A DNA stretch of 64,000 nt from Venturia oleaginea. Lineage: Eukaryota > Ascomycota > Dothideomycetes > Venturiales > Venturiaceae. A program made the position numbers and the translations under genes. Each line of letters starts with the position of its first letter. Position 1 is the first letter of the stretch. The notes beneath the pieces were generated by a model. That model did no database searches and was not told the origin of the DNA. It saw only the letters and a program-made list of their open reading frames with translations. Below are positions 23,560-34,130 of the stretch, piece by piece. Where the stretch lies: NCBI GenBank assembly GCA_013176395.1, contig JABMLP010000001.1, positions 2,170,001 through 2,234,000 of the forward strand. Reading direction: 5' to 3'.

Positions 23560-23723
23560 GAAACACGTTACCCAAACAAAGAAAGCTGTGAGTCATTATA
23601 GTAGAACACGTATAGCGCTCAAAACATGTTAAAACAAACAAACCTTCCTTCGCTTAAATAAAAACACTAACGTACAATGGCAGCCCCCTTCCACCACCCA
23701 TACACCTCCGCCTCTTCCCCCTT

Positions 23724-24872
23724 TCAATCAGGTCCAGATACCAACCACCTCTCATACCCCTCCCGCACCCGTTTCCTAAACCCATTGAAAACAGTCCCAA
23801 AATTCGTATCAGTACCATATAGCGAACCCCTCAAATCATGATTTCTTTCCATCAGCCAGCGATGCGTGTAACAAGAGCACCGCCCCCCAGCCACAGAAAT
23901 CGGACCCTCGATAAGAGATTCACTACCCTCACTAGTCCAATACTGGATTTTCCAATGATCGACCTCGACCGTTCTTTTATAATTGTATGTTTGCGTGTCC
24001 TCGCGGGGTGCCATTTCCGTCCATCTTGAACCCTCGCACTCTTCCCACGGCAAGATGGGTCTCCTAAAGCCGTACTGAGCTCCAGTGATATCGATGGCCC
24101 AAACCGATTCATCTGGAAGCGTCACCTGTAGGATTTTGTGACTGTGGGAATCGGAAGGTTCACAACGTTTTTCGTCTTCGCCTTCGAAGCGGACGGTGAG
24201 GTCGTATTTTAATCTCATCTACTCCGGTTTAATATGTATATCCTTCTCTAATATGTTACCGTCTGATAATAATCGAATGGCGGTTTTCTCCAAGGCATCT
24301 GCATCGTCAGGAGGCTCGTCGTATCAGTTGAGAACACCTAAACATAAGCGGAAAGGAATTTACTTTGAAGTAGCAACATGCCGTCCATCAAGACCATAGT
24401 GAGTCAATGACTATATATCAAAGACGAGATACAAGTCCAGAATTTTTGAAGATCTTCGCGTGCATCAAAATCACCAAGTAAATTTCCGTCACAGTCTCCG
24501 AGACCATCCGAGACCAGTATGTTCCTGGTCTTGATCCATCAATAACGTAGTAACCTTCGTATCTGGGTCGTAAATCGCGTGGTAGTAGTTGGGAAATGCA
24601 AACTCTTTCGCATACGACCAGCCTTCTCTCAAAAAGATTGCTGCTCGGGCTAACGCGCGGCGAGTTTGGAGAAGTTGGCAGTCCTCATTATGGATTGGAC
24701 GATGAGTATGACGACATTCCGTGCTACAATAGGTCGCAATTGGTCTTTCGTCGCCGTATTTGCCGTATTTGGGCACGACTCTTGAGGTCACTACGAAAGC
24801 ACAGATTTGGCAGGTAAGTCGGGGCCGGGCTCGTTTGACACTGCATTGGGCACATTTAGTTGAACCTTGCAT
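23724..24872 (-). pseudogene. MYND-type zinc finger protein, decayed
   Basis: The N-terminal part starts at ATG 24872 and contains an MYND-like set of ligands: CAQC, CQIC, YCSTECRHTH and HNEDC. A perfect 10-bp tandem duplication at 24497-24516 then shifts the frame. Ignoring one unit, the sequence continues as NLLGDFDAREDLQKFW. The C-terminal part (LEKTAIRLLSDGN… then MRLKYDLTVRF… to 23724) shares one frame but is interrupted by a TAG just before the ATG at 24218. MYND domains bind proline-rich peptides in partner proteins. With a frameshift and a nonsense codon the gene looks dead. One short intron may exist between the two halves, near 24340-24390. Confidence 0.6.
24497..24516. repeat. 10-bp tandem duplication
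   Basis: TCCGAGACCA occurs twice in a row (24497-24506 and 24507-24516). It sits inside the MYND-like coding sequence and breaks its frame. Confidence 0.9.
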
Positions 24873-25279
24873 GATCAGCTAAAGGACTTTAAAATGAACC
24901 CAAAAACTCACTATACTTGAGCATATACAGAACTTATATCCCTACTGTTGCTTGATGTATGCTAAGCAATCATTTGTGGACGAGATTGTCCGATAGCGAG
25001 AAAGAAGGACAGTAATCCAAGAATAGGCTAATAGTAATAGAGGAAGCAAACAGCCTTTCGCTCTTACATAGTTGACCAACAGCAAGGTTCCGACGTGAGC
25101 GGGACCTTCCACAGAAATTACTGCGTATAATTCAGGGTCCAGCGAAGGACGAAACATGTATAAACCACTCATCTATAATTAGGGCATCGATCATCTTACT
25201 CGTGTCTTCGACCCAAGAACCTTGCCAAAAGTCGTTGAATATTTTCCTCGTCATGTCAGTCCATTGATCAGAAAGCCGT
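24873..25279. other. short interval with an orphan coding-like fragment
   Basis: This lies between the MYND relic and the regulator gene. The minus-strand frame 24942-25172 (starting MSGLYMFRPSLD and VISVEGPAHVG) has a protein-like composition. The preceding bases up to 25290 read TWTDMTRK/FNDFWQGSW-like in another frame. This could be a relic exon, but I do not recognise it. Confidence 0.3.
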
Positions 25280-26938
25280 TCAGCCAAGATGATACATGTG
25301 TAGCCTAACAAATGTCAACAGATGAGCTTAAAAAGGCACCAGGAGCTCTTTCACTTACCAATCTTCCAACTTCTCAGACTCTTCCAACATCTGCGCAGCC
25401 CACAAGGCTTGCGGCAGTCTTGCCTCTCTTCCAAGGAACTTGAGTCTATCAATAGCATACAGACGGAGAGGCTCCGGAGAGAGATATGATTCCCCAGCTG
25501 CAGAAAGTGGCCAAATTAGGAAGGCAGCCGTCGCAACAGCAAGAGGCTGTCCAGGCGACAATTTTGTAAACTGCGGCACTGATGCGCAGATGTCAGACGC
25601 AATCCGCTGCGCATTGCGAGCGCACATTTCTTGCAGGAGATTCCATTCAGTCGGGACATCGAGGCCGTATGACTCGTAGTTGGCCCCAATCAGTGCAGAA
25701 ATTTCTCTATGCGCTGCTTCATTCAGAAATATGCGAATCATCCGGAGGGAGTTCCAGAGCTGGGCGGCCCGATGATCTCTGTACTTGTGAGTGACACCTT
25801 CGAACACGGCTGGTTCGGATTTGGCCACGTGAATAACCTCGTACTCACACCCATCCGGCAGGGTTGACAGAAGCATCAGCACGCTCTGATCAATTTGCAA
25901 GGCGGAATCGATGATGAATCCAGAGTCTCCAAAGTTCTTGTTTGCAATTGCTTCTCGAAGCTTTGCAAACGCATCCACGAGAACAGATACTCGCAAGGTA
26001 GGGTTGTTAGCATCTAAAAATGGCATTGCCATCTCGTTGAAGTCCAAGAAATCGACTGGAAGACGTGTGCACCTTTGAGCGCTGGAAATCCTGATACTGC
26101 TGGACACCTGGATATAGAGCTGACTCCCAAGTTTGGACTCAAATTGTTTCAGACCACGCAGCTTGAGCAGGGCGGTAGCGCCTTCGATATGACTGCTCCA
26201 ACTGGACGGCATCTGGCGATATTGTTGCGTCATAGTTTCGAAAAGTGATAACAGGAGTACCGACGCCAAGGTACAATCCTGGACTGCCTGTCGAGGGCAA
26301 GCAAGAGCGCAATTGGTCGCCGCCAAGGCACGGGCGTATTGGAATTGAGCCTCAGCCTGGAGTTCCGGCGCCCGCATCTCTCGAGATAGGTTCGCAATGG
26401 CTACTGCGCGGACCACAGGGAACAGCGGTGATTCAGGACCAATGTTGCTGTATAGTTGTGGAAGGTAGTGGAAGTGTCCGTCAGGCACATATGTCGAGAA
26501 GAAGTGATTCGTTGCAACTTCTTCGATTGGCAAGGTCAAGGTATTGAAGATGGCAGATTCAAGATCAAAGTTGGCAAAGTCTGCACAGAGATCTGGAGAT
26601 ACCAATGCGGGATCTGACGTCGGAGATGGCGGTTGGGTCGACTTGCGACTCCTCGGTTTACCAATATCCTGGACTGCAAGATGCTTCTGCTTCTTCTGCA
26701 CTTTTCGTGCTACCGCCAAACTCTCGTCGCGGAAGCAAAGATCCAGCATGTTCCTGTAGCCCGGGCAGATGTTCGAAATGTTCGAGCATTGAGAACATCC
26801 CGGTTTCTTCAAGTCGCACTTGATCCTCCTTTGTCTACATGAACCGCAAGCTGTGTAAACTGCGTCAGTCTGCCATGGATATGATAATGGAAAATCAGGC
26901 AACCATTTACCGGGAGATGGTTTACCACAGAACACCAT
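25280..26938 (-). CDS. Zn(II)2Cys6 transcription factor, 514 aa
   Basis: Three exons: 26938-26911, 26850-25359 and 25304-25280, with introns of 60 and 54 nt starting GTAAAT and GTAAGT. The first intron is a multiple of three without stops, so the raw frame reads through it; splicing gives MVFCGKPSPACGSCRQRR, the usual fungal layout. The six zinc ligands are C-GSC-RQRRIKC-…-PGCSQC-…-C (residues about 11-38), forming the binuclear cluster that binds CGG half-sites. A helical fungal regulator middle domain follows, and the C-terminus ends ALWAAQMLEESEKLEDW plus a few residues from exon 3. No metabolic cluster is obvious next to it, so the targets are unknown. Confidence 0.85.
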
Positions 26939-28309
26939 GTCGAGTTACAGGCTGAAAGATTCTTGGCTAACGACGAGTTGCTATCCGCTTTGGTGAGGGT
27001 AAGCTTGGCGGAAAGGCTTGACAGGATACCAAGAGCAGCAGAGCCCAAAGTCGTAGGGCTCGGAAGTTTTTATCCTGTCCATGGAAGCTCACTAAAAGCT
27101 TCCATGCATGAGATGATGAAGCACGACAGGCCGACTGAGGGCTGTGCATCATGAGCGACTGCGCCAACATCTCGGAATAGCGCCTGGCGAGTTGTCCAAG
27201 ATGGTCGAGATGATTCGTGCAGTGATTGGGGAGAAAGGGCGGAGCGCTTGGGATCCCACCAGATTGCGCTAATGATTCTGTCAGCAGCTAACGCGTCTTT
27301 CATTGCCGAATATCCGAAAGGCGTCTGTGACATTAGATTACTGATTTATGGAATGATGTAGAGATGATTGAGATCCCACTCTTCTGAATACGTCGGATGG
27401 TATCTTGATGAGAGGAAATAGCCTTGTTGTTAAGTCACGTGATAAGGCTGCATGGCGTACTAGTATATGGTGATGAAAATCGTCTACACGAACCTGAAAT
27501 ACATCTGGCGACCATTATTAGTTTTTCAATCTATAGCTTCGTACGATTCAAAATCGGATGTGTTTATGTCTACTGTTCCCTTTCACTTTTCTTCTTATAA
27601 GTAGATAATCAGGTGAAAAAGCGCTGGAAATGTCTCTTGTTGATCTAGCTATTGATTTACTGCAACTGATCCGCCGATTCCTCCACTGTAGCCAAGCCGA
27701 ATACTTCTTGTATCGTGGGGATGCTACTCTTGAAGATTTCGTGTCCGGTTGTGAAGATCTTGTGTCCGTTCCAGACATGCCCTTCACTGAATCCATTTTT
27801 AGACCTCTCCTGCATGCTATCGAGAGGCCTAATTTTGATTAAGCAAGTGGGTAAAAAGCTTGTTCTGGAGACACAAAAGCTTGGTACGATGTGGTTGTTC
27901 GGATGGGAAGAAGGGGCGCAGAAGGGAAATTTACTCAGCCATTAAGAGTGGGCCATTGCGCCCTTAATAAGCACGATATCGTGTACCCTTTCGAGCCTAG
28001 CTTGTTCTTGTTATCTGGGCTGATCGACGCGTTGCTTTCCACCGTCAACATCAACCACCACCACATTTGCATCGACACAACATACCACCCGATTGGGACA
28101 TGTTAACGACTCGGCAATGGCGAACTCATCTACTTCTGCAGTACCAGTGCCAACGCTTCCATGGCCAGGTAGCAATCTGTATAAGAGGTACTGTGGAGAA
28201 CACTACTGCTAACAACAATCACAACAGTTCCACCATCACTATCATCCAAATCTTTCAGTCTTTTAACATCACCAAGCAGCTCTCTCTCACTTACATCTTC
28301 CGTTTTATC
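26939..28309. other. intergenic, no gene seen
   Basis: About 1.4 kb between the divergent regulator and membrane-protein genes. Frames are short (70-90 codons) and overlap on both strands. It probably contains both promoters. Confidence 0.45.
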
Positions 28310-29164
28310 ATGCATATCGACGGGCGAGGCTGGATCGCAGTCATAGAACTTGTCGTCTATATACCCGCCCTCTTTATCGCACTTTACATATGTAAAAAGC
28401 ATGGCTTTACGCGCTCCTCGGGCTGGATGTATACCCTCATTCTCTGTGTTATACGGATAGCAGGATCCATCTGCGAACTCTTGACATTCTCCAACAGCTC
28501 CACCTCGATAATCAAGACCATGATCATCCTCGACTCGATAGGACTTTCGCCACTCCTTCTCGCAACTCTGGGACTGCTTTCTCGACTCAACGGCTGGATC
28601 AATGCTCGATCCACGGGGTGCTTCGGTGTCAAGCAATTCCGCCTCATCCAACTACTGATCACCCTCGGTTTGATCTTGGCTATCGCTGGAGGAAGTGGAG
28701 GAAGTACCGACTCAGATGGAACGCCAAAAATCGCTACCACTAGCAAGGTCGCCATCGCACTTTACATTGTCGCTTTCGTTGCCATCATTGTCGTATGGCT
28801 CGTGTCCATGTCAGCGCTTTCCGTTGTCCCTACCGTCGAAAAAAGAGTGGCTTTCGCTGTTCTCATCGCTTTGCCCTTTATCCTCATCCGAATCATCTAC
28901 TCGTCCTGCGTCGTGTTCCTTCATTCTCACCTATTCAATCTCGTCAACGGATCGGTCGTTGTGAATGCAGTCATGGCTATTTTGGAGGAGTTCATTGTTG
29001 TGGGTATTTACCTCCTACTGGGCTTCTTCATCAGCACTCTTTTACCAGAAGATGCAGGCCCTCTCGCCACCCGCCAACGGAAAGCGAAGAATGATCCGAA
29101 GCGGAAGCCGTCAAGCCAGCAACCTCAGTACCCGAATTATTACCAACAGGGTGGGAGAGTGTAG
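28310..29164 (+). CDS. seven-helix fungal membrane protein (DUF7702-like), 284 aa
   Basis: The frame is open from 28067, but the ATG at 28310 (MHIDGRGWIAVIEL) gives the natural start, just before the first membrane helix. There are about seven hydrophobic segments: AVIELVVYIPALFIALYI, YTLILCVIRIAG, a short TMIILDSIGLSPLLLATLG, LIQLLITLGLILAIAG, VAIALYIVAFVAIIVVWL, FAVLIALPFILIRIIYSSCV and ILEEFIVVGIYLLLGFF. The tail is basic and Pro/Gln-rich (KRKPSSQQP). This layout matches a large family of uncharacterised integral membrane proteins in Pezizomycotina. No enzymatic motif or transporter signature is visible. It is intronless here. Confidence 0.75.
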   Translation: MHIDGRGWIAVIELVVYIPALFIALYICKKHGFTRSSGWMYTLILCVIRIAGSICELLTFSNSSTSIIKTMIILDSIGLSPLLLATLGLLSRLNGWINARSTGCFGVKQFRLIQLLITLGLILAIAGGSGGSTDSDGTPKIATTSKVAIALYIVAFVAIIVVWLVSMSALSVVPTVEKRVAFAVLIALPFILIRIIYSSCVVFLHSHLFNLVNGSVVVNAVMAILEEFIVVGIYLLLGFFISTLLPEDAGPLATRQRKAKNDPKRKPSSQQPQYPNYYQQGGRV

Positions 29165-29788
29165 CTGGATCGTCAATTCTGGAAGGCTGAAATCGAGATC
29201 CTTCAGGTCAAGGTCATGATCGAGATCGATGTTTTTTTTATTTTTCATTGACGATTCAAGGCGATGTCTAATCACCAAAAGTCCTTTTGCGGGCCGAGAT
29301 AGACGGAGAGCTTTTCTCGTTTTCTCCTTTTTGAACTAGTGTTTCCCACGGCGTATTGGGAATAGATAGAGTTCATGTTACTTGAGCGGTTTGGACGTGT
29401 TAGTCATTACTTGTTGTCCCTGGTTGACTTTGGAGCTCTCGCGGCGTTGACATTCAACCATCTTTGTTTCTATATTATAACCAACCCTTCCGTTAACTTT
29501 CGAGATTAACAAATCGGTTGATTGCCCAAACCACACATTCATTCGTTTTCTTTGCAGCGACGTATACGTAATTACTGTTATGGGCATGGCCCATGGTTGG
29601 TATAGGCTAAGAGCCTAAGCCTGATTGAGCCTAGTATATAGACAGAACCTTGTAGATACCTTCACTCCTTAACTGAATCTAAACAATCTTTGGCTACGAG
29701 TTTGCTGCGTCTTTCCAGCTACCGTCCCGCAATATAGATTCAGTTCTTTACAAACCTAGGTGTACTTGATGCGTAGCAACAGCACCCT
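29165..29788. other. 3' flank, no gene seen
   Basis: Downstream of the membrane-protein gene. It contains only short frames and leads into the dispersed repeat at 29789. Confidence 0.4.
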
Positions 29789-29876
29789 TGTGAAGGCACG
29801 GCACGTGACTATAAAATCACGTGTCGTGGCTCGTGCACTTTCGCTACTTAGTCGGAGTTTCCTTACGAAACTCTTA
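29789..29876 (+). repeat. 88-bp palindromic dispersed repeat, copy A
   Basis: This begins TGTGAAGGCACGGCACGTGA and ends ACGAAACTCTTA. It contains two potential stem-loops: CACGTGA…TCACGTG, and GAGTTTC-CTTAC-GAAACTC. A second copy in inverted orientation lies at 62978-63063. An 8-bp direct repeat AACAGCAC flanks copy A at 29778-29785 and 29879-29886, which could be a target duplication. Confidence 0.85.
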
Positions 29877-30572
29877 AAAACAGCACACACAGCGAGAACT
29901 CAATTTTTGGAATTTACAGAATTATCATCTAAAGATCATCAAAACACCTCTGCCAGTGGCCGCTCCGGCCTCTAGAGGCCATCGCGCGTCCCTCAGCGTC
30001 GATGAGATACCTCTAGAGTCGCCGTCGCGGCCACGGCATAGCAAGCACACGAATACATGAGCAAGCTACACGAACGATGCGTCCACCAAAGACAACAGCA
30101 ACCATCTAGTCACTATCTCCCGGCTAGTCCATCACCCTAGATGACACTGCAACGCTCCGAGTCGACGAGTCACCGCTAGAACGGCAATACCTTCAACACA
30201 ACTCAAACACCAGACGCCCGGTGTGCAACAATCGGCACCACACACCACTGCAACGACTAGACAACCTCTCCCAACGTCTTGGCAAACCGTTCTGCTACAA
30301 GCTGTTGCCCAGAGCCTTGAGCCTCTCCCCAAACTGTTGCGTCCCAGTTATGGCATTGGCAAGAGTAGGTGCGAGAAAATCTTGGAGTTGCAGTTCTGTT
30401 GTTGCCTCCCATGCCTCCTTCACTGCTATCCGAAGCTGGTTATAAGAAAGCTGTTTATCACCCCACTTATTGTGAGAGGCGTAGTCGATATATTTTTCAA
30501 TTGACTATCCTGATTGACGAGTATTACAAACTTGAAGAAAAGAGAGTAAGACTAGAATACATGGTTTTATAA
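29877..30572. other. no supported gene; possibly degraded transposon
   Basis: A C/A-rich stretch (about 29940-30330) has long frames without domains. Its composition resembles the start of a retrotransposon gag, but no diagnostic motif is present. Confidence 0.3.
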
Positions 30573-30833
30573 TCAGTGGTGGTGGGGTTGTGGAATCTTC
30601 CAGAAGTTTCCAAAGGTTGAGGGCATAGCCGAGAACCACAATCTAGGCCATAGCCTGTGACACTTATTTTCAATATAGTCCTTCATTAGATTCCATACTG
30701 CCTCAATTGGGTTCAAATCTGGAGAGTATGCAGGCCAGAAGATTGGTGTAATCCCTCGCTCTCTGATCTGGTTTTTTGGCGTACAGGGGGCATTTTGGTG
30801 GTATACACAAGCCAGGTATGCCTTTAGGAACAC
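30573..30833 (-). pseudogene. Tc1/mariner transposase C-terminal fragment
   Basis: The frame holds the hallmark of the DDE_3 superfamily C-terminus: ITPIFWPAYSPDLNPIEAVW followed by LMKDYIE. An NAPC motif, normally followed by His, lies before it with small deletions. Upstream parts of the transposase (helix-turn-helix and first Asp) are absent, so this is a truncated relic. It is a different subfamily from the element at 59137-60479. Confidence 0.8.
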
Positions 30834-32017
30834 GTAGGTAGAGTATAAAATACAGTTACAACATATTATTAAGTATACAGGCGAGGGGGCTCATTGGCAG
30901 CATGATATGCGCTAAAATTGTAAGCCCCCTGGCTGGTGGCGGCGTACTAACAATATATCGGCCGGGTAAGAAACCCGCCCCGAATAACCCGCCCCAACCC
31001 GTTTCCCACCGCCCCGTTGGGGACCCTACTGGTCTGTCATATTATTACTTCTTCCCAGTAATCCATTCTGTGCCGTTGAATCGCGCGGCTGATTTCTTAC
31101 GAACTGAGTTCACCTCACGAGGCTCACCGATCCTTTACTTGGCTGGTTGTCACGGTACGACCGCGGACAAGTCCTTCCCGCCGTTGGGGTGGCCCCACGG
31201 CACGTGATCAAGGCAGAACCGGAGTTCTGCCGAGGAAAGGTTTTAAAGCCTACGTGGCTTCAACCAATTCGTAGCTCTTTGAGTTACATCATGTCGTCAA
31301 ACCTGCCTGTTGAATGATACCTGTTCCTGCTGCTGCTCCTTCCTCCTGATACCCGAACCCGCCCCGTGACACTGGTTGGGCTTGCTGGCAAAAACTTTGT
31401 TTCATTTCTCTAATGTGACCGCTGAACATGATCTAATTACAACCCTACATCTATTAATGCCTTATCATCATTCCCCTCGCTTCTCATTCACCCAAAAGGC
31501 AACGTAACCGGTAAGACACGACATGTGATTTGGGAGACTGGATCGTCATTTTCGTCGAGAGCTTATCAATCAATCTCGTTCTTTGTCCCGAGCCGCTCTG
31601 GATATTGAACAGCGAGAATAACGATCTAGCGTACAATTTGTTGTTGTATATTACTGCTTTCCAAGGAATCGATCCGGTTCAATCCCATCACCTCTTTATC
31701 ATACAGAACCAGGTAGGTTTATCAGCTATCTCTTCCCTCAATTGCGCATCCATTTTGGGAACTAGTACTTAAACTAACTTCTATACTGATATATTTCTGG
31801 CGATGCAGTTCTTTTAGATTGCTAGAAACTTAGCAATATCGATCTTGTGTTAAGGTTTTTCCAAACGAATGATATAATTGGAGGGTTTGAAACTTGGGAG
31901 GGCACGGAATTGACTAGCCCGCGTGGAAAGTCGATCTATATGGTTAAGACTCGAGCATTCATGTGAGTCCTCCGCAGTATTCCCATTTTCAGGTCCATAA
32001 AGGCTAATTTAATTTAG
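30834..32017. other. gene-poor stretch
   Basis: No supported gene. A segment rich in CCCGCC motifs lies at about 30965-31020 and again near 31360. AT-rich sequence from 31400 leads into the epimerase relic. Confidence 0.4.
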
Positions 32018-33126
32018 AACTGGTACTACTAGGTACACCGGAGGCAGCGTCCTAACGAAGGTCGTTACTTAGTTTCCCGAGGCTGGAATCTTAGTACTCT
32101 TAAGAAGTATAACCTAAAAATTCACCGACAAATTACCCCACGTCAATATCGTGAAAGGAACATTGGACGACTCCGGAATCATCGAAAGGGCGTCCTCGGA
32201 ATCCGATATCACAATTCGTGAGTATTCCATATCAAACATAAACTATTCCATTCCCTAACAGCACCCAAGATACGGGCGACAGCGACAATGAAGCCTGCAC
32301 AAAAGCAATTCTCTCCGGCCTCGCCAAACGAACCTCCCTCAAACACCAAGCTTTCCTCATCCATCTCTCCGGAACAGGCGTCATCTCAGACGAACGCTCT
32401 CAACCCTGGTAGGGCTACCCCTCCCCCAAAATCTGGGACGACATAGCAGACGTCAACGAAATCAACAAGATACCCCAAAACGCGCAACATCACAAAGTCG
32501 ATCGGTGGATCCGAGATGCTAGTAATGAATTTGCGAAGACGGTGATTGTATGTCCGCCTGATGTTATGGGGAGGGTTATGCTCTAGGTGGACGGAGTAGT
32601 TTTTTGGTGCCGATCTTTGTTGAGTGGTTGGTGAAGAGAAAGGAGGCCTTTTATTTGGGGGAGGGGGGGGAATTTTAGGGCGGTGGCGTATATTGATGAT
32701 GTTTTGGAGGTGTTTTTGTTGGTGATTGGGGAGGCGGTGAAAGGTGGTGGGGATACGTATTGGGGGGAAAAGGTTCGTATCTTACAAGCCCTTGCAAAGC
32801 TGTCGATTTGCCAGCTAATTGATGCTAGGGCTTCTATTTCACGGTTACTGATGAGGTGTGCTGGAAGGATGCTGCTGTGGCTATCAATCGTATTGGAGTG
32901 CGGCAAGGTTGGTTGCCAGAGGAATCGGAAACGGTCTCTTGGGATGCTGAGAAGTTGGAGGCTGCTTTTTCTGGTTACCCGGCTGGCATGGTTCTCTATC
33001 TTTGGTTCGGATAGTCGGGCTTCATCATCGAGAGCCAGGTTACTTGGGTGGAAGCCGAAAGCACCAAGTTTCTGGGACACGCTTGGTAGCGATGTTGAGG
33101 CTGTAGTGAGGAAGTCGCTCGGGTAG
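32018..33126 (+). pseudogene. NAD(P)-binding epimerase/NmrA-like gene, decayed
   Basis: Pieces of a Rossmann-fold epimerase can be followed in order but in changing frames. First comes a degenerate nucleotide-binding loop (TGTTRYTGGSVL near 32020). Then come VKGTLDDSGIIE and a GTGAGT…CTAACAG intron near 32218-32262, followed by NEACTKAILSGL, FLIHLSGTGVISDE (ended by a TAG at about 32411), DVNEINKIP and PPDVMGRV. Then come YIDDVLEVFLLVIGEA and GGGDTYWGE, a frameshift with FYFTVTDEV and WLPEESE, and finally LLGWKPKAPSFWD. The order and spacing match fungal NAD-dependent epimerases. Several stops and frameshifts make it non-functional. Confidence 0.75.
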
Positions 33127-33351
33127 TAACCGGGTAACGATGGTTCATTATAGATCGGATAATGACCGAGATCACGATTGATTCTTTAGTCGTCAGATCA
33201 ACTTCACCTCCAATCACCAAATAGGTTGCGCTCTGTCCTAACAAACGTCCAAATCTTAAGTAAATTAGTGACTTGACCAAACAGCACTCAGTTACACGCT
33301 ACAAATATTAGTTCTCTACTCCTGTACCTGTCTCACGAATAACCTCCCGCA

Positions 33352-34020
33352 ATGCCTTTCACACCTATGAACCCAACGCCCATCCCAAATCCAAACAAGG
33401 CAAAAACCTCAACCCCACAACACAACTACACCGCCATACTTCTCCCACCACTAACTCCATTCGACAAATACAAAACACCCATCCACACCGCCATCTCCAT
33501 CAAAGAAACCATCGTCCGCTCCGTCCACGCGCAAAACCGCCACATCTACTCCTTCCTAGAACCTCAACTCAGTAAATTCGATCGTCCGTGGGGCGAATGG
33601 TCGAAATACGATGTCTTCTACATTTATCTAGATATCTACGGCCTGAGTACGGGGTTTATTCTTTTCTTTGCTCGAGATCCTGCTGTTGGGGGTTCTGTGG
33701 GGGCTTTTGTGCCGGAAAAAGATGTGTTGATAAGGTGTGTGAGGGAGTTGGTTGAGGGGGGATGGTTAGGAGGGGGAGGGTTCTGGATAGGAAGGATGAG
33801 GTTTGTGGGGGGATGGATGGGTTTGAGGTTGCTTGGAAGGAGGTAGAGAGGTAGGATGGGTTGTTGAGGGAGAAGATTAATGGGTTGAAGGGGAGAGGGT
33901 GAGATTGAAGAGGAAGATGAGGAGAGTGACAGGGAGGCGAGGAAAATTGCTGATTTTATGAGGGAGGGGAAACCTAGAGAGTATGGAGGTTTTGCTGATA
34001 GGAGTTTAGAATGGGAATGA
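33352..34020 (+). pseudogene. hypothetical gene with frameshifts
   Basis: From ATG 33352 a 164-residue frame encodes a Pro/Thr/Asn-rich start and a folded-looking middle (YTAILLPPL, ISIKETIVRSVH, WSKYDVFYIYLDIY, VPEKDVLIRCVRELV). It then turns into Gly/Arg low complexity. Coding-like sequence continues in other frames: GFEVAWKEVE, REKINGLKGRG, and EEEDEESDREARKIADFM to a stop at 34018-34020. At least two indels are needed to connect the parts. I do not recognise the family. Confidence 0.45.
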
Positions 34021-34130
34021 GACGGGTCTTTGAGGATGTGTTTTGGTGATGTATACGAATGTTACCCAGCTGCTCTTCACATTAATCATCTTCCACCTTC
34101 CTTATCATCGCTTTCGGGAATAGCTCCAAT

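Larger units (their letters stand above)
21301..23568. mobile_element. pogo/Fot1-type DNA transposon E1, internally deleted
   Basis: The element is bounded by perfect 26-bp terminal inverted repeats (21301-21326 and 23543-23568, starting ACGTGTTTCACAAGCTAGCT). TA target duplications sit at 21299-21300 and 23569-23570. The left third holds a broken transposase (21375-22275). The right 1.2 kb is non-coding and differs in composition, with T/C-rich direct repeats (22821-22851 and 22885-22915) and GGTAGGTGAGGT-type repeats near 23005-23110. It is probably mobilised, if at all, by a transposase from elsewhere. Confidence 0.9.

Noticed and set aside
30902..31207. 101-codon plus frame with Gly/Pro-rich start
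   Set aside because: No domain, and it lies in a CCCGCC-rich stretch that keeps frames open by composition.
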